NCBI GenBank assembly: GCA_964463375.1
Contig: CAYXBQ010000004.1
Span: 1-64,000 of the forward strand
Source: UMGS1696 sp964463375
GTDB taxonomy: Bacteria; Bacillota; Clostridia; Oscillospirales; CAG-272
Length of the DNA: 64,000 nt
Direction: 5' to 3'
Within the stretch, counting starts at the first letter, position 1, and each line of letters begins with the position of its first letter. Below, one piece after another: positions 9,245 to 18,546 of the stretch. Position numbers and translations under genes: made by a program. The notes below the pieces were generated by a model. The model had not been told where the DNA came from and made no database searches. It worked only from the letters and a program-made list of their open reading frames with translations.

Positions 9245-10261
9245 ATGGAAAAAAGAAACCTGTATGCCTACCTGCCGGAGGGAGCCATGACCATACCCCA
9301 TCTGGTGCCGGGGCTGCATACCGATGCGGTCGTGCTGGAGAATCGGATGCTGTCCGGTTCTCTGCGGGGATTGGAGAGCGCAATGGAAAAAGGACGACTG
9401 GTGGAGGGAATGGTCACCCTGTGTGACTGCCAGACCATGTGCCTGTCTGTGAGCCTGGCAGGTGGGATCCGGGGACAGATCGAGCGAGAGGAAGTGTGCT
9501 ACCAGCCGGATGGGTCGCCGGTGAAGGACATCGCCATTCTGACACGGGTGGGAAAGCCGGTGCAGTGTCGGGTGCTGGGGTTTGGCAGGGACGAAAAGGG
9601 AGACACGGTGGTGCGGCTGTCCCGGAAAGAGGCACAGCGGGAATGCTACCACCGGTACCTGACCCACCTGCGTCCCGGCGACATCCTGCCTGCCCGTGTG
9701 ACCCACATGGAATCCTTTGGCGCCTTTTTGGACATCGGCTGCGGCATGATCGCACTGGCCACCGTGGACTGTCTGTCGGTCTCCCGCATCTCCCACCCAC
9801 GGGATCGTTTTTCGGTGGGGGAATGCATTTTGGCGGTGGTCAAGCAAAACGATCCGCTGACCGGGCGGGTGTACATGAGCACCAAGGAGCTGTTTGGCAC
9901 CTGGGAAGAAAATGCCGCCGCCTTTGCCCCCGCCCAAACGGTCACCGGGATCGTGCGCTCCACCGAGGAGTACGGCGTCTTTGTGGAGCTGGCACCCAAT
10001 TTAGCGGGGCTGGCAGAGCCACGGGAAAGCTGTCGGCCGGGGGATGGATGTGCGGTGTACATCAAAAGCATCGTGCCGGAGCGGATGAAGATCAAGCTGG
10101 TGCTCATTGACCGCTGTGACCCACCCAAACGCCCTGCCCTGCACTACTATCTGCCCAGCGACACCCGACACATCGATCGCTGGCAATATTCCCCCAGCCG
10201 TTGTGACCGAAGGATCGAGACGGTTTTTGCCGATGCGGGGGTGGCGCTGGGTGGAACGTGA
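9245..10261 (+). CDS. S1-domain RNA-binding protein (ribosomal S1-like)
   Basis: A 338-residue protein made mainly of OB-fold S1 repeats: a divergent one at about 53-128, a clear one at about 142-214 (GDILPARVTHMESFGAFLDI) and a third at about 231-289 (GIVRSTEEYGVFVEL). It is expected to bind RNA in translation or RNA metabolism. It is much shorter than E. coli S1 (six repeats), which fits the low-GC Gram-positive S1-like proteins. ATG at 9245 is chosen because AAAGGACG lies upstream; the reading frame stays open further 5' but overlaps the histidine kinase gene. It could be the organism's S1 or an accessory paralogue. Confidence 0.85.
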   Translation: MEKRNLYAYLPEGAMTIPHLVPGLHTDAVVLENRMLSGSLRGLESAMEKGRLVEGMVTLCDCQTMCLSVSLAGGIRGQIEREEVCYQPDGSPVKDIAILTRVGKPVQCRVLGFGRDEKGDTVVRLSRKEAQRECYHRYLTHLRPGDILPARVTHMESFGAFLDIGCGMIALATVDCLSVSRISHPRDRFSVGECILAVVKQNDPLTGRVYMSTKELFGTWEENAAAFAPAQTVTGIVRSTEEYGVFVELAPNLAGLAEPRESCRPGDGCAVYIKSIVPERMKIKLVLIDRCDPPKRPALHYYLPSDTRHIDRWQYSPSRCDRRIETVFADAGVALGGT

Positions 10262-10282
10262 CAAATGATCGAGAGGTGATCC

Positions 10283-10316
10283 TACAAAAATTCGGTAGGG
10301 TCCCTTCTTTTTTTGT
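10283..10316. terminator. Possible terminator after the S1-domain gene
   Basis: An ACAAAAA and TTTTTTTGT pair encloses a short AGGG/CCCT stem, giving a T-tailed hairpin. The core is weak. Confidence 0.4.
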
Positions 10317-10342
10317 GGTGCTTTGGAATCTGCCATAGCCTC

Positions 10343-10371
10343 TTGCAGGACGGGCAAAAATGTGGTATACT
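10343..10371 (+). promoter_or_regulatory. Promoter of recD2
   Basis: TTGCAG (10343-10348) and TATACT (10366-10371) are 17 bases apart, with an extended TGG before the -10. Transcription starts about 28 bases before the gene. Confidence 0.8.
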
Positions 10372-10405
10372 GTACGGTAGAATCGAAATCACCTGAGGAG
10401 CATCC

Positions 10406-12676
10406 ATGAACGAGAATACTACTGTGCCTGCGGTCAGCGAGAATGGAAACGAAGAAGACACCATTGCGGGCGTTGTGGACACCATCATCTATCAAAACGG
10501 CGAGAACGGCTACTGCATCTTTTCCATCGAGGATTCGTCCGGCACCATGATCACCGTCACCGGTACTGTGCCCTATTTGACCGAGGGAGACACCATCACC
10601 GTCCGGGGGCAGTGGACCAATCACAATATTTACGGCAGGCAGTTCAAAGCCACCTCCTACGACAAGCAGCTGCCCGCCGAGCTGTCCGACATCCTGCGCT
10701 ATCTGTCCTCCGGGGCTGTCAAGGGCATTGGTCCCAAAACCGCCCAGAAGATCGTGGAGCAGTTTGGCACCGATGCCTTTGATGTGCTGGAAAACCATGC
10801 GGATTGGCTCACCGACATTCCCGGCATCACCAAGAAAAAAGCACAGGATATCAGCGACAACTTCAAGTCCATCGCCGGAGCCCGGTCGGTCATGCTGTTC
10901 TGCCGGGACTTCTTCCCTTCCGCTACCGCTATGCGGATCTACAAAAAATGGGGCGGCGCGGCGGTGGATCGGATCAAGGAGAATCCCTATTCCCTGTGCG
11001 AGAGCTTCTCCGGCATCAGCTTCCGGCGTGCCGACCAGATCGCTGCCCAAATGGGGATGGAGCCGGATTCGGACGAGCGCATCCTCCACGGCCTATCCCA
11101 TGTGCTGTCCACCGAATCCCAGCGGAACGGCCACACCTGTCTGCCGGAGGAGGAGCTGGTGCGCTGTGCGGTGGAGCTGCTATTCGATCGAAATGCTGCC
11201 TACATCCCCCAGATCCGTGCCCAGCTGGAGCGTGCCTATGCGGAAAGCCGGCTGGTGGCGGTCAACAAAAACGATATGCGGCTGGTGTATCTGCCCTACT
11301 ACTACCGTGCGGAGACCTATGTTGCCAAAAAGCTAAAGCAGCTCTCCCGGCTGTCCGCCAAAATGAACGTATCCGACATTCCCCGGATGATCGAAAAAAG
11401 CGAAGCCCAATGCGGGATCCCCTATGCGGATATGCAGCGGCAGGCCATTTCCGATGCGCTCTGTGACGGGATCATGGTGCTGACCGGCGGCCCCGGTACC
11501 GGGAAAACCACCATCATCAAGGGATTGCTCTCCATTTTCTCCTCCTTAGAGCTGAACGTCTCTTTGGCAGCCCCCACGGGACGAGCCGCCAAGCGCATGA
11601 GCGAAGCCACCTCTCACGAAGCCAAGACCATCCACCGGCTTTTGGAAATGGACGGTGCCAGCATGGGTGAGGGGGAGGAAGGCAGCTCCTCCTTTATGCG
11701 GAACGAGCAAAATCGGCTGGACGAGGATGTGCTGATCGTGGACGAGGCTTCGATGATCGACATTTTGCTGATGGAGGCGTTGCTTCGTGCCATCAAGCCG
11801 GGGGCTAGACTGATCCTCATTGGGGACACCGACCAGCTGCCCTCTGTAGGTGCCGGGAACGTGCTGGGGGACATTTGTGCCTCCGGGGTATTCCGGGTAG
11901 TGCGGCTGACCGAGGTGTTCCGGCAGTCCCAGCAGAGCTTCATCATCACCAATGCCCACCGGATCAACGAAGGCCAGCTGCCGGTACCCTCTGGGGTAGA
12001 CGGAGACTTTTTCTTCCTGCGGCGGCAAAGTGAGGAGGCCACGGCGGCCACCATTGTGGATCTGGTGCAGAATCGGCTGCCACGCACCTACGGGACAAAC
12101 GTAGTGAACCATATCCAGATCATCACGCCCTCTCGCAAAGGGATGTCCGGTACGGAATGTCTGAACGCCAGTCTGCAAGCGGCACTGAACCCCCCCACGC
12201 CCGGCAAAAGCGAACGAAAGAGCCGGGACATCATCTTCCGGGTAGGCGACCGGGTCATGCAGACGAAAAACGACTACACGCTGGAGTGGGAGACGGAGGG
12301 CGGCAAAAACGGCATGGGCATATTCAACGGAGACATTGGTGTGGTGACAGACATAGACGATCCGGCAGAGGTAGTGGAAGTGACCTTTGACGAGCGGAAG
12401 TGCCTGTACGACTACAGCCAGCTGGACGAGCTGGATCACGCCTACGCCATCACGGTACACAAAAGCCAGGGCAGCGAATATCCGGTGGTGATCATCCCGC
12501 TGTTCGACTGCGCCGCCATGCTCCAATCCCGGAACCTGCTATACACCGCAGTGACCCGTGCGGCTCGGATGGTGATCTTAGTGGGCAAGACCTCGGTGCT
12601 GGAGCGCATGATCGCCAATCACCAACAATCCAACCGGTGCTCGCTGCTGCGGGACTGGTTGGTGGAGGAAGAATGA
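10406..12676 (+). CDS. recD2: RecD2-type ATP-dependent DNA helicase
   Basis: A 5'-3' superfamily 1B helicase not bound to RecBC, implicated in recombination repair and fork processing. The 756-residue length fits RecD2, whose N-terminal extension distinguishes it from RecD. It has an OB-like N-terminus (about 12-95), helix-hairpin-helix stretches (about 100-160, GIGPKTAQKIVEQFG and ITKKKAQDIS), Walker A GGPGTGKTT (about 360-368), Walker B VDEASMID (about 445-452), the GDTDQLPSVG motif, and the C-terminal HKSQGSEYP and YTAVTRA motifs. ATG at 10406 follows TGAGGAG. It is monocistronic between its own promoter and a strong terminator. Confidence 0.96.
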   Translation: MNENTTVPAVSENGNEEDTIAGVVDTIIYQNGENGYCIFSIEDSSGTMITVTGTVPYLTEGDTITVRGQWTNHNIYGRQFKATSYDKQLPAELSDILRYLSSGAVKGIGPKTAQKIVEQFGTDAFDVLENHADWLTDIPGITKKKAQDISDNFKSIAGARSVMLFCRDFFPSATAMRIYKKWGGAAVDRIKENPYSLCESFSGISFRRADQIAAQMGMEPDSDERILHGLSHVLSTESQRNGHTCLPEEELVRCAVELLFDRNAAYIPQIRAQLERAYAESRLVAVNKNDMRLVYLPYYYRAETYVAKKLKQLSRLSAKMNVSDIPRMIEKSEAQCGIPYADMQRQAISDALCDGIMVLTGGPGTGKTTIIKGLLSIFSSLELNVSLAAPTGRAAKRMSEATSHEAKTIHRLLEMDGASMGEGEEGSSSFMRNEQNRLDEDVLIVDEASMIDILLMEALLRAIKPGARLILIGDTDQLPSVGAGNVLGDICASGVFRVVRLTEVFRQSQQSFIITNAHRINEGQLPVPSGVDGDFFFLRRQSEEATAATIVDLVQNRLPRTYGTNVVNHIQIITPSRKGMSGTECLNASLQAALNPPTPGKSERKSRDIIFRVGDRVMQTKNDYTLEWETEGGKNGMGIFNGDIGVVTDIDDPAEVVEVTFDERKCLYDYSQLDELDHAYAITVHKSQGSEYPVVIIPLFDCAAMLQSRNLLYTAVTRAARMVILVGKTSVLERMIANHQQSNRCSLLRDWLVEEE

Positions 12677-12714
12677 CAAGGCTATATTGGTTATACCGAA
12701 CAGTGCCTTTTTTA

Positions 12715-12770
12715 TAAAAACAACGACCGCGTTATCCTTTTGGGGATGACCCGGTCGTTGTTGCTTTTTG
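12715..12770. terminator. Bidirectional terminator between recD2 and the XRE regulator
   Basis: Arms CAACGACCG (12721-12729) and CGGTCGTTG (12752-12760) enclose a second GTTATCC/GGATGAC stem. There is a T-rich tail on the right for the plus strand, and an A-rich flank on the left gives the T tail for the minus strand. Confidence 0.85.
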
Positions 12771-12814
12771 GATACTATAAATGTTGTACTTCCGCTTTTA
12801 CACACATGTATGAT

Positions 12815-13057
12815 CTACTTGATCTCTTGCTCCAAATCATCAAACAGATCACAATCGAAAAATTCTCTAACAGATATACCAAGACCGTCGCATAGCTTTT
12901 TGATGGAAACAACACCGGGGTTCTGGCTTTTCTCATTCAGCATGCTGTATACTGTAGACGGCGTGACCCCCGACAGATTGGCAAGTGCATTGATCGCAAT
13001 GTTCTTTTCTTCACATAATTGCAATATCCTTTTCGTTACGGCTTCCTTTGTATTCAA
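12815..13057 (-). CDS. XRE/Cro-type helix-turn-helix regulator
   Basis: An 80-residue protein consisting almost wholly of one XRE helix-turn-helix domain: ILQLCEEKNIAINALANLSG, then VTPSTVYSMLNEKSQNPGV and IKKLCDGLGISVREFF. It is transcribed away from the T7SS locus from a shared intergenic region with palindromic sites, so it is the likely local regulator of that island (inference). The only fitting start is TTG at 13057, with a weak ribosome site, suggesting low expression. Such small single-domain proteins usually act as dimers. Confidence 0.9.
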   Translation of the reverse strand: MNTKEAVTKRILQLCEEKNIAINALANLSGVTPSTVYSMLNEKSQNPGVVSIKKLCDGLGISVREFFDCDLFDDLEQEIK

Positions 13058-13073
13058 TCGTGTCCCAACTTTC

Positions 13074-13173
13074 TGCGATATATCGTTAATAATAATTTTA
13101 CAATATTATGCGATTTTTCGTGTGCGACATATCGCATATTTCGAAAAAGTGTGCTATAATATATGATATATCG
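13074..13173. promoter_or_regulatory. Palindromic operator sites between XRE regulator and essC
   Basis: Three related sites: TGCGATATATCGT (13074-13086), TGCGACATATCGCA (13123-13136) and TGATATATCG (13164-13173), plus a weaker TGCGATTTTTCG (13109-13120). The second overlaps where the -35 of the essC promoter would be, the third covers its start point, and the first lies just upstream of the regulator's start codon. The arrangement is that of an autoregulated XRE switch; the binding protein is inferred from position. Confidence 0.65.
13152..13160 (+). promoter_or_regulatory. Extended -10 promoter of the T7SS locus
   Basis: TGCTATAAT gives an extended TGn and a perfect TATAAT (13155-13160). 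The -35 position (around 13132) is poor and is occupied by an operator palindrome. It predicts a leader of about 95 nt to the essC start. Confidence 0.65.
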
Positions 13174-13262
13174 TACATGTTCAAGTGCATAATGCTTTCA
13201 TTCACGTGGTTTTTGTCTTTTTTTGCTCCATCAAGCCATTATGCCATAGGGGGAGGTTTTTC

Positions 13263-16200
13263 GTGCAGTATCTACTCGACATCAACTTTCATGATCGTTT
13301 TTACCAATATGTCCTGCCTACGGAAAATGACCGCAGCTATGCGTTCCGAATACCGGATCATACCGGGCAGCCGGAGCTTCATATCACGCTGGAATTTTTT
13401 GACGCCGTGTGGCAGATCGTCTCCAATGAAACCATCTCCGTTATGGAAAACGGAAAAATGGTTCCTGCGGTACGGCTTTCCGAGAATGCGCTCATCTTTG
13501 GGAAAACGGCTGCCGGTGCGGATCTTTCCGTTCTGCTGCGTACCCTATCGGATGCCCATCTGGCATATGTCAAATACGACATCACCGGCCGGACACAGAT
13601 CACGATCGGCAAAGAAAACGCCGACATTTGCCTGTGCAGCGATTATATCAGCCATCGCCATGCGGTCATGACCCTGCAAAATGGCTGTTGGGTCATAGAA
13701 GACTACAGCCGAAACGGTCTGTTTTTGAACACACAGCGGCTGCCGACCGGACAAAAGATCCAGCTGCATCCCTTCGACACCCTCTATACCGGTGGGTTCC
13801 AGATCCTTTTTTGTGGGAATATCTTAGCGATCAACCACAAAAGGAGTGTCATCTCCAACCTACCCACATGTACAGTCCAAAATGAACCTTCCTCCATGCC
13901 CGTCCCTCTCGAGCATATGCCCTATATGCGCAGTCCCCGCATCTTAGAGCCACTCTGTGCGGAACCCATCGAGATCGAAGCACCACCTGCCCGGCAGGAG
14001 CACAAAAAGCAGCCCATGCTATTCGTCTTAGGTCCGGCGATCACCACACCGCTCCCCATGCTGACCACCATGCTGCTGCGTATGGGGACGAGCAACCAGG
14101 GAGGCAGCTACTGGATCATGGGGGTGTCGGTGCTTATGAGCTCTGCGATTGGTCTGGGGTGGACGCTGGCTCGCAAGCGATACGATGCCCAAACCGAGGT
14201 GGAGATGGAAAACACCCGTGTAGCCGCCTACGAAAGCTATCTGTCCAAAAACGAAACGCTTCTCTCAAAACGCCATGCAGAAAGCCGGGAAAAGCTTTGC
14301 CAGCAGTATCCCTCATCCGCTGCCATCGCCGAAATGGTACAGGACGACCGCTGCAGTGTATTTCTCTGGAACCGAAACAGTCGGTTTCAGGATTTCACCA
14401 GTGTACGCTTAGGTACAGGGCGTATGCAGCTCCCCGGTCAGATCCAGATCCCCAAGGAACGGTTCAGTATATACAACGATGCCTTAGCAGAACGGCCTGC
14501 CGCCTTGTTGGACAGCTATTGCATCATCAAGCAGGTCCCTTCGTTGGTATGCCTGCGGGATCACAAGATCATTGGACTCATCGGAGACAAAGACCGGATC
14601 GATCCCATTGCCAATTCCATTGCCATACAGCTCTCTGCCCTGCACAGCTATACCGATGTCCGCATGGCATTTCTATACGATCAAAAGGAAGATAGCAGCT
14701 ATGCCTGGTCACGATGGCTGCCGCACGTGTTCTCCCCGGACAAAAAGATCCGGCTGCATGGGAACGATACCGATTCGACGCATCATGTGCTGTCGTATCT
14801 GACCGAGATCATGCGCAGCCGTATGGATGCTGCAGAAGCGCACGACACAGAAAATACCGTACAGCTGCCCTATTATGTGGTGTTCTGTACCCAGCCGGCG
14901 CTGCTGTACAACCATGCCATCTACCGCTATATGACCGATGCAGCAGACTATGGCTTTATCTTTATTCTCATATACCCCCGCATGGAGCAGCTGCCCAATG
15001 CCTGCAAATTCCTGATCCAGGCAGACGATAGCTACAGCGGCTATTATGCCATCGATCAGGTGCGGGACGAGACCAATTTGGTGGCATTTGATACCATGTC
15101 GGCGGAACAAGCCGAGCAGATCGCCCGAAAGCTGAGCCGCTATTGGGTAAATGAGATCTCCGATGGAGAGATCCCCGAACGGATCGATTTTTTAGAAATG
15201 TACGGGATCTCCGACATCCACGAATGGGACCTGCTCAAGCATTGGAAGGAAAATCGCACCTATGAAAACATCCGTGCCCAGATCGGCGTGACCCACGGCA
15301 ATGCGCCTGTGTATCTGGACATCCACGAAAAATACCATGGCCCCCACGGTCTTGTTGCCGGTACAACAGGTTCCGGGAAAAGTGAGACCATACAGACATT
15401 TATTCTGTCTCTGATGTTGAATTATCCACCAGACGAAGTGGCTTTTGTGCTGATCGACTACAAGGGCGGCGGCATGGCGAATTTGTTCGCAGGCACCCCC
15501 CATTTGGCCGGTACGATCACGAATATTTCCGCCTCCGGGGAAACAAGCGACAATGGTACCGGCAACACCTACCAAACCAGCCGTGCGCTGGTCTCCCTGA
15601 AAAGTGAGATCAAGCGCAGACAGAGTATCTTCAATGAATATGGTGTAAACCACATCGATGCTTACAATCGGCTGTATCGAGATAAAGAGGCAAAGGAACC
15701 GCTGCCCCATTTGATCCTGATCAGCGATGAGTTTGCAGAGCTGCGAAAGGAGCAGCCGGAATTTATGAAGGAGCTGGTCAGTACGGCTCGTGTGGGTCGA
15801 AGCTTGGGGATCCATCTCATCTTAGCGACCCAGAAGCCTGCCGGTGTGGTGGATGATGAGATCTGGAGCAACGCACGCTTCAAGCTTTGTCTGAAGGTTC
15901 AGGATCGCAGCGACAGTATGGAGATGCTCAAGCGGCCGGAAGCGGCATCGCTCACACGCACAGGGCAGGGCTATCTCCAAATCGGCAACGACGAGATCTT
16001 TACCTTATTCCAATCCGCCTATTCCGGTGCCGCCTATCAGCCGGAGATCCATTTGACAGCAGCGGCCAACAGTACCGTGGAAGTGCTGTCACGAGATGGG
16101 ATCCGCTCCCGCAAGCGCAGTGGAGGCAAAAAGGGCGGTAAAAAGCGCTCGCAGCTGGAGGCCTGTGTACAGTACATCGATGAGATCTCCCAAAAACATG

Positions 16201-17855
16201 GGATCACACCGGTCAAAAAGCTGTGGCTGCCACTCTTTGACGGCGATCTGCCTTTAGAAGAGCTGTTTGCCACATTCCTTCGAACCGATACCTGTACGGC
16301 GATTTTGGGCAGACTGGATCATCCGGAGCAGCAGAGCCAGCCTTTGTTCACCTTACAGTACCCCCAGTGCGGCCATGTGATGATCGCAGGCAACGCCGGC
16401 TGCGGCAAAAGCACTCTGATGAAGACGATCCTATATTCCCTGCTGTGTAGCCAACCACCGGAGCTCCTGAACTGGTATGCACTGGATTTTTCCAATCGTA
16501 TGTTTGATGACCTGCGGAAATATGCCCACTGCGGCGGGATCGTATATGGGGAAGAGGAAGAAAAGATCAAGCGTGTGTTCCGGCTGTTGACCGATACGAT
16601 GCAGTACCGAAAAAGTAAGCTGGCAGAAGCCGGTGTGGCCTCTGTGGAGGACTTCCGGAAAAAGTCCGCCGAACCAATGCCGTATATCCTTGTGCTGATC
16701 GACAACTATGCCGGTTTCAAGGAAGCGTATGAGGCCTATACCGATATCATGATCACGCTACTGCGAGAGGGTGTGGCTCGCGGGATCCACTTCCTTGTCA
16801 GTCTCAACGGGCTTTCAGATATTCCCACCAAATGTCGGCAGTATTTTACCACCCGCATCCCGCTGCTCTTAAACGAACGTGCGGATTATCACGACTATCT
16901 ATACAGCACACCCACGATCCCCGTTCTTCCCTATCCCGGCAGTGGTCTGTTTGCCTATAACGAAAGCATCCTGCAGTTTCAGGCAGCACATATCGCAAAG
17001 CCCACACAATATGATACCTATATCCGCCGCTCTGCCACAGGCTACCATGCACCGCAGCTTCGCTTCTTAGACAAAAAGCAGCTCTACGCTTCCTTTGTGG
17101 ATACGATCACCACGACCGATGCCTCCATTCCGCTGGGATGGTATACCGGCACACTGGAGCCCTATTCCCTCTCGCTGTGGGATACCTTCTGTTATTTCGT
17201 CAGTGATGTGACAGGAGAGGGGACTGCCTCTATGCTGGAGAATATCCTGTCCTATGCCCAGCGGGAAAAGATCGAGACCTATTTGATCGGAGATGTGCCT
17301 GGACAGGAGAAATACGGAGAGGGTATGCCGGTGTTCCGCGAATATGAAGAGGTCTTTGGCTGCATGACCACCCTGCGGGAGATCTTCAAAACACGCTCCA
17401 CGGCTCGAAAGGCATATTTGGCTGAGCATGGCAGCGTTGGTGTGACCGAATATATGCAACAGACCTTTTCGCCGCTGCTGATCCTGTTTGGAAATTACAA
17501 CGCCTTTTGTGACATGACCTACGATCCATCCAATCCGCGTGAAAAGCGGTACGATGCCTTATGGGAAACGATCCTAAAGCAAGGCAAGCACTTTGGCATC
17601 ACCCTGGTCGCCGGCTGGGATCCGCAAATCGGCCTATCGAATTACCTAAAGCCCGCCTGCCAGCTCTTCACGGCGCACAAAACCGGGATCCATTTGGGTG
17701 GCAAGCTCAGCGGACAAAAGCTCATCCATGTGAACAGCTCGCCTTATTTGATGAAGCAAAGCGAACCGGAGGCCGGATATGCCTGTGATGGCAGTCGTGT
17801 CACCGAGGTGTTCATCCCACCGCATATGCAAAAAGAGGAATTTGGCAATGCATGA
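13263..17855 (+). CDS. essC: EssC/YukB-type FtsK/SpoIIIE ATPase of type VII secretion
   Basis: The motor and selectivity component of a Firmicutes T7SS. The GTG start at 13263 follows GGGGGAGG and gives 1530 residues. Order: a divergent FHA-like region (about 1-75), a clear FHA domain (about 90-185, with TIGKENADICL and SHRHAVM), two membrane segments (about 255-305), then three FtsK-like modules. D1 has Walker A TTGSGKSE (about 700) and Walker B LISDEFAELR. D2 has AGCGKST (about 1045) but an unusual LIDN in place of the Walker B DE. D3 (about 1290-1530) has only a remnant, DVTGEGTAS (about 1315), without the lysine. It overlaps the next gene by 8 bases. FHA domains suggest control by phospho-threonine, with kinases and a phosphatase encoded in the same locus. 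Confidence 0.95.
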   Translation: MQYLLDINFHDRFYQYVLPTENDRSYAFRIPDHTGQPELHITLEFFDAVWQIVSNETISVMENGKMVPAVRLSENALIFGKTAAGADLSVLLRTLSDAHLAYVKYDITGRTQITIGKENADICLCSDYISHRHAVMTLQNGCWVIEDYSRNGLFLNTQRLPTGQKIQLHPFDTLYTGGFQILFCGNILAINHKRSVISNLPTCTVQNEPSSMPVPLEHMPYMRSPRILEPLCAEPIEIEAPPARQEHKKQPMLFVLGPAITTPLPMLTTMLLRMGTSNQGGSYWIMGVSVLMSSAIGLGWTLARKRYDAQTEVEMENTRVAAYESYLSKNETLLSKRHAESREKLCQQYPSSAAIAEMVQDDRCSVFLWNRNSRFQDFTSVRLGTGRMQLPGQIQIPKERFSIYNDALAERPAALLDSYCIIKQVPSLVCLRDHKIIGLIGDKDRIDPIANSIAIQLSALHSYTDVRMAFLYDQKEDSSYAWSRWLPHVFSPDKKIRLHGNDTDSTHHVLSYLTEIMRSRMDAAEAHDTENTVQLPYYVVFCTQPALLYNHAIYRYMTDAADYGFIFILIYPRMEQLPNACKFLIQADDSYSGYYAIDQVRDETNLVAFDTMSAEQAEQIARKLSRYWVNEISDGEIPERIDFLEMYGISDIHEWDLLKHWKENRTYENIRAQIGVTHGNAPVYLDIHEKYHGPHGLVAGTTGSGKSETIQTFILSLMLNYPPDEVAFVLIDYKGGGMANLFAGTPHLAGTITNISASGETSDNGTGNTYQTSRALVSLKSEIKRRQSIFNEYGVNHIDAYNRLYRDKEAKEPLPHLILISDEFAELRKEQPEFMKELVSTARVGRSLGIHLILATQKPAGVVDDEIWSNARFKLCLKVQDRSDSMEMLKRPEAASLTRTGQGYLQIGNDEIFTLFQSAYSGAAYQPEIHLTAAANSTVEVLSRDGIRSRKRSGGKKGGKKRSQLEACVQYIDEISQKHGITPVKKLWLPLFDGDLPLEELFATFLRTDTCTAILGRLDHPEQQSQPLFTLQYPQCGHVMIAGNAGCGKSTLMKTILYSLLCSQPPELLNWYALDFSNRMFDDLRKYAHCGGIVYGEEEEKIKRVFRLLTDTMQYRKSKLAEAGVASVEDFRKKSAEPMPYILVLIDNYAGFKEAYEAYTDIMITLLREGVARGIHFLVSLNGLSDIPTKCRQYFTTRIPLLLNERADYHDYLYSTPTIPVLPYPGSGLFAYNESILQFQAAHIAKPTQYDTYIRRSATGYHAPQLRFLDKKQLYASFVDTITTTDASIPLGWYTGTLEPYSLSLWDTFCYFVSDVTGEGTASMLENILSYAQREKIETYLIGDVPGQEKYGEGMPVFREYEEVFGCMTTLREIFKTRSTARKAYLAEHGSVGVTEYMQQTFSPLLILFGNYNAFCDMTYDPSNPREKRYDALWETILKQGKHFGITLVAGWDPQIGLSNYLKPACQLFTAHKTGIHLGGKLSGQKLIHVNSSPYLMKQSEPEAGYACDGSRVTEVFIPPHMQKEEFGNA

Positions 17856-18546
17856 TGTATTTATCTGTGACGATGCCCGTGCAGATCGTATCCAGCTGCG
17901 AGAGATCATCGCCCGGTATCAGCTGGAGCAGGATGAAGACGGCAATGTCTATGACTACGCCTATGCAAGCCTTCCTGCGCTGCCGGCATATACTTCTCTG
18001 TATTTTATGGATACAGCCTCCCCGGATGGGTTTTGCCGTGCTGTAGCCCGTGTTCGGGAACAAAGCTATGACAACCGGATCCTGCTGGTATTTCGGGATA
18101 TGCAGTCCCTCTTGACCGTCATGACACCCCAGGTGCTCCCCACCGGTATGTTGCAGAAACCCCTGCAATATGCGGATGTACAGCACATTCTCAGCATGCT
18201 GCCTGCCCAAAAGCCGACAGACAGCGCAGAACCTGTGTATACCTATACCAAAAAGGCCAAGACCATCTCGATCCCGCACAAAAATATCCTATTCTTCGAG
18301 AGTCGCAACAAGAAGACCTATCTGGTCACGGAGGCGCAGGAGCATGAGCTGTATGTACCGCTGGATACGCTGGAAACGGAGCTGAACGGCACCTTCATTC
18401 GTACCCACAGAAGCTATCTGGTCAATCCCAAACGGATCCGTGCCTATGATTTCGGTACCATGACGGTGACCTTCGACGACGGCTCTGTGGCGCTGATCTC
18501 CCGTTCCTGCAAAGACAATCTCAAGAAGGTGGGGACAACGCCATGA
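17848..18546 (+). CDS. LytTR-family regulator with AgrA-like receiver
   Basis: A 232-residue protein. The N-terminal part (1-110) resembles a compact AgrA-type receiver: acidic pair D8/D9, candidate phosphoacceptor D55 in LYFMDTAS, and a LQKPL lysine. The C-terminal half (about 130-232) is a LytTR DNA-binding domain (FFESRNKKTYLV, FIRTHRSYLVN, RSCKDNLKKV). ATG at 17848 follows AAGAGGAA and overlaps essC by 8 bases; it overlaps the next gene by 4. A partner kinase is not adjacent. Its place directly after essC suggests local control of the T7SS operon, possibly together with the XRE protein (inference). Confidence 0.9.
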   Translation: MHDVFICDDARADRIQLREIIARYQLEQDEDGNVYDYAYASLPALPAYTSLYFMDTASPDGFCRAVARVREQSYDNRILLVFRDMQSLLTVMTPQVLPTGMLQKPLQYADVQHILSMLPAQKPTDSAEPVYTYTKKAKTISIPHKNILFFESRNKKTYLVTEAQEHELYVPLDTLETELNGTFIRTHRSYLVNPKRIRAYDFGTMTVTFDDGSVALISRSCKDNLKKVGTTP

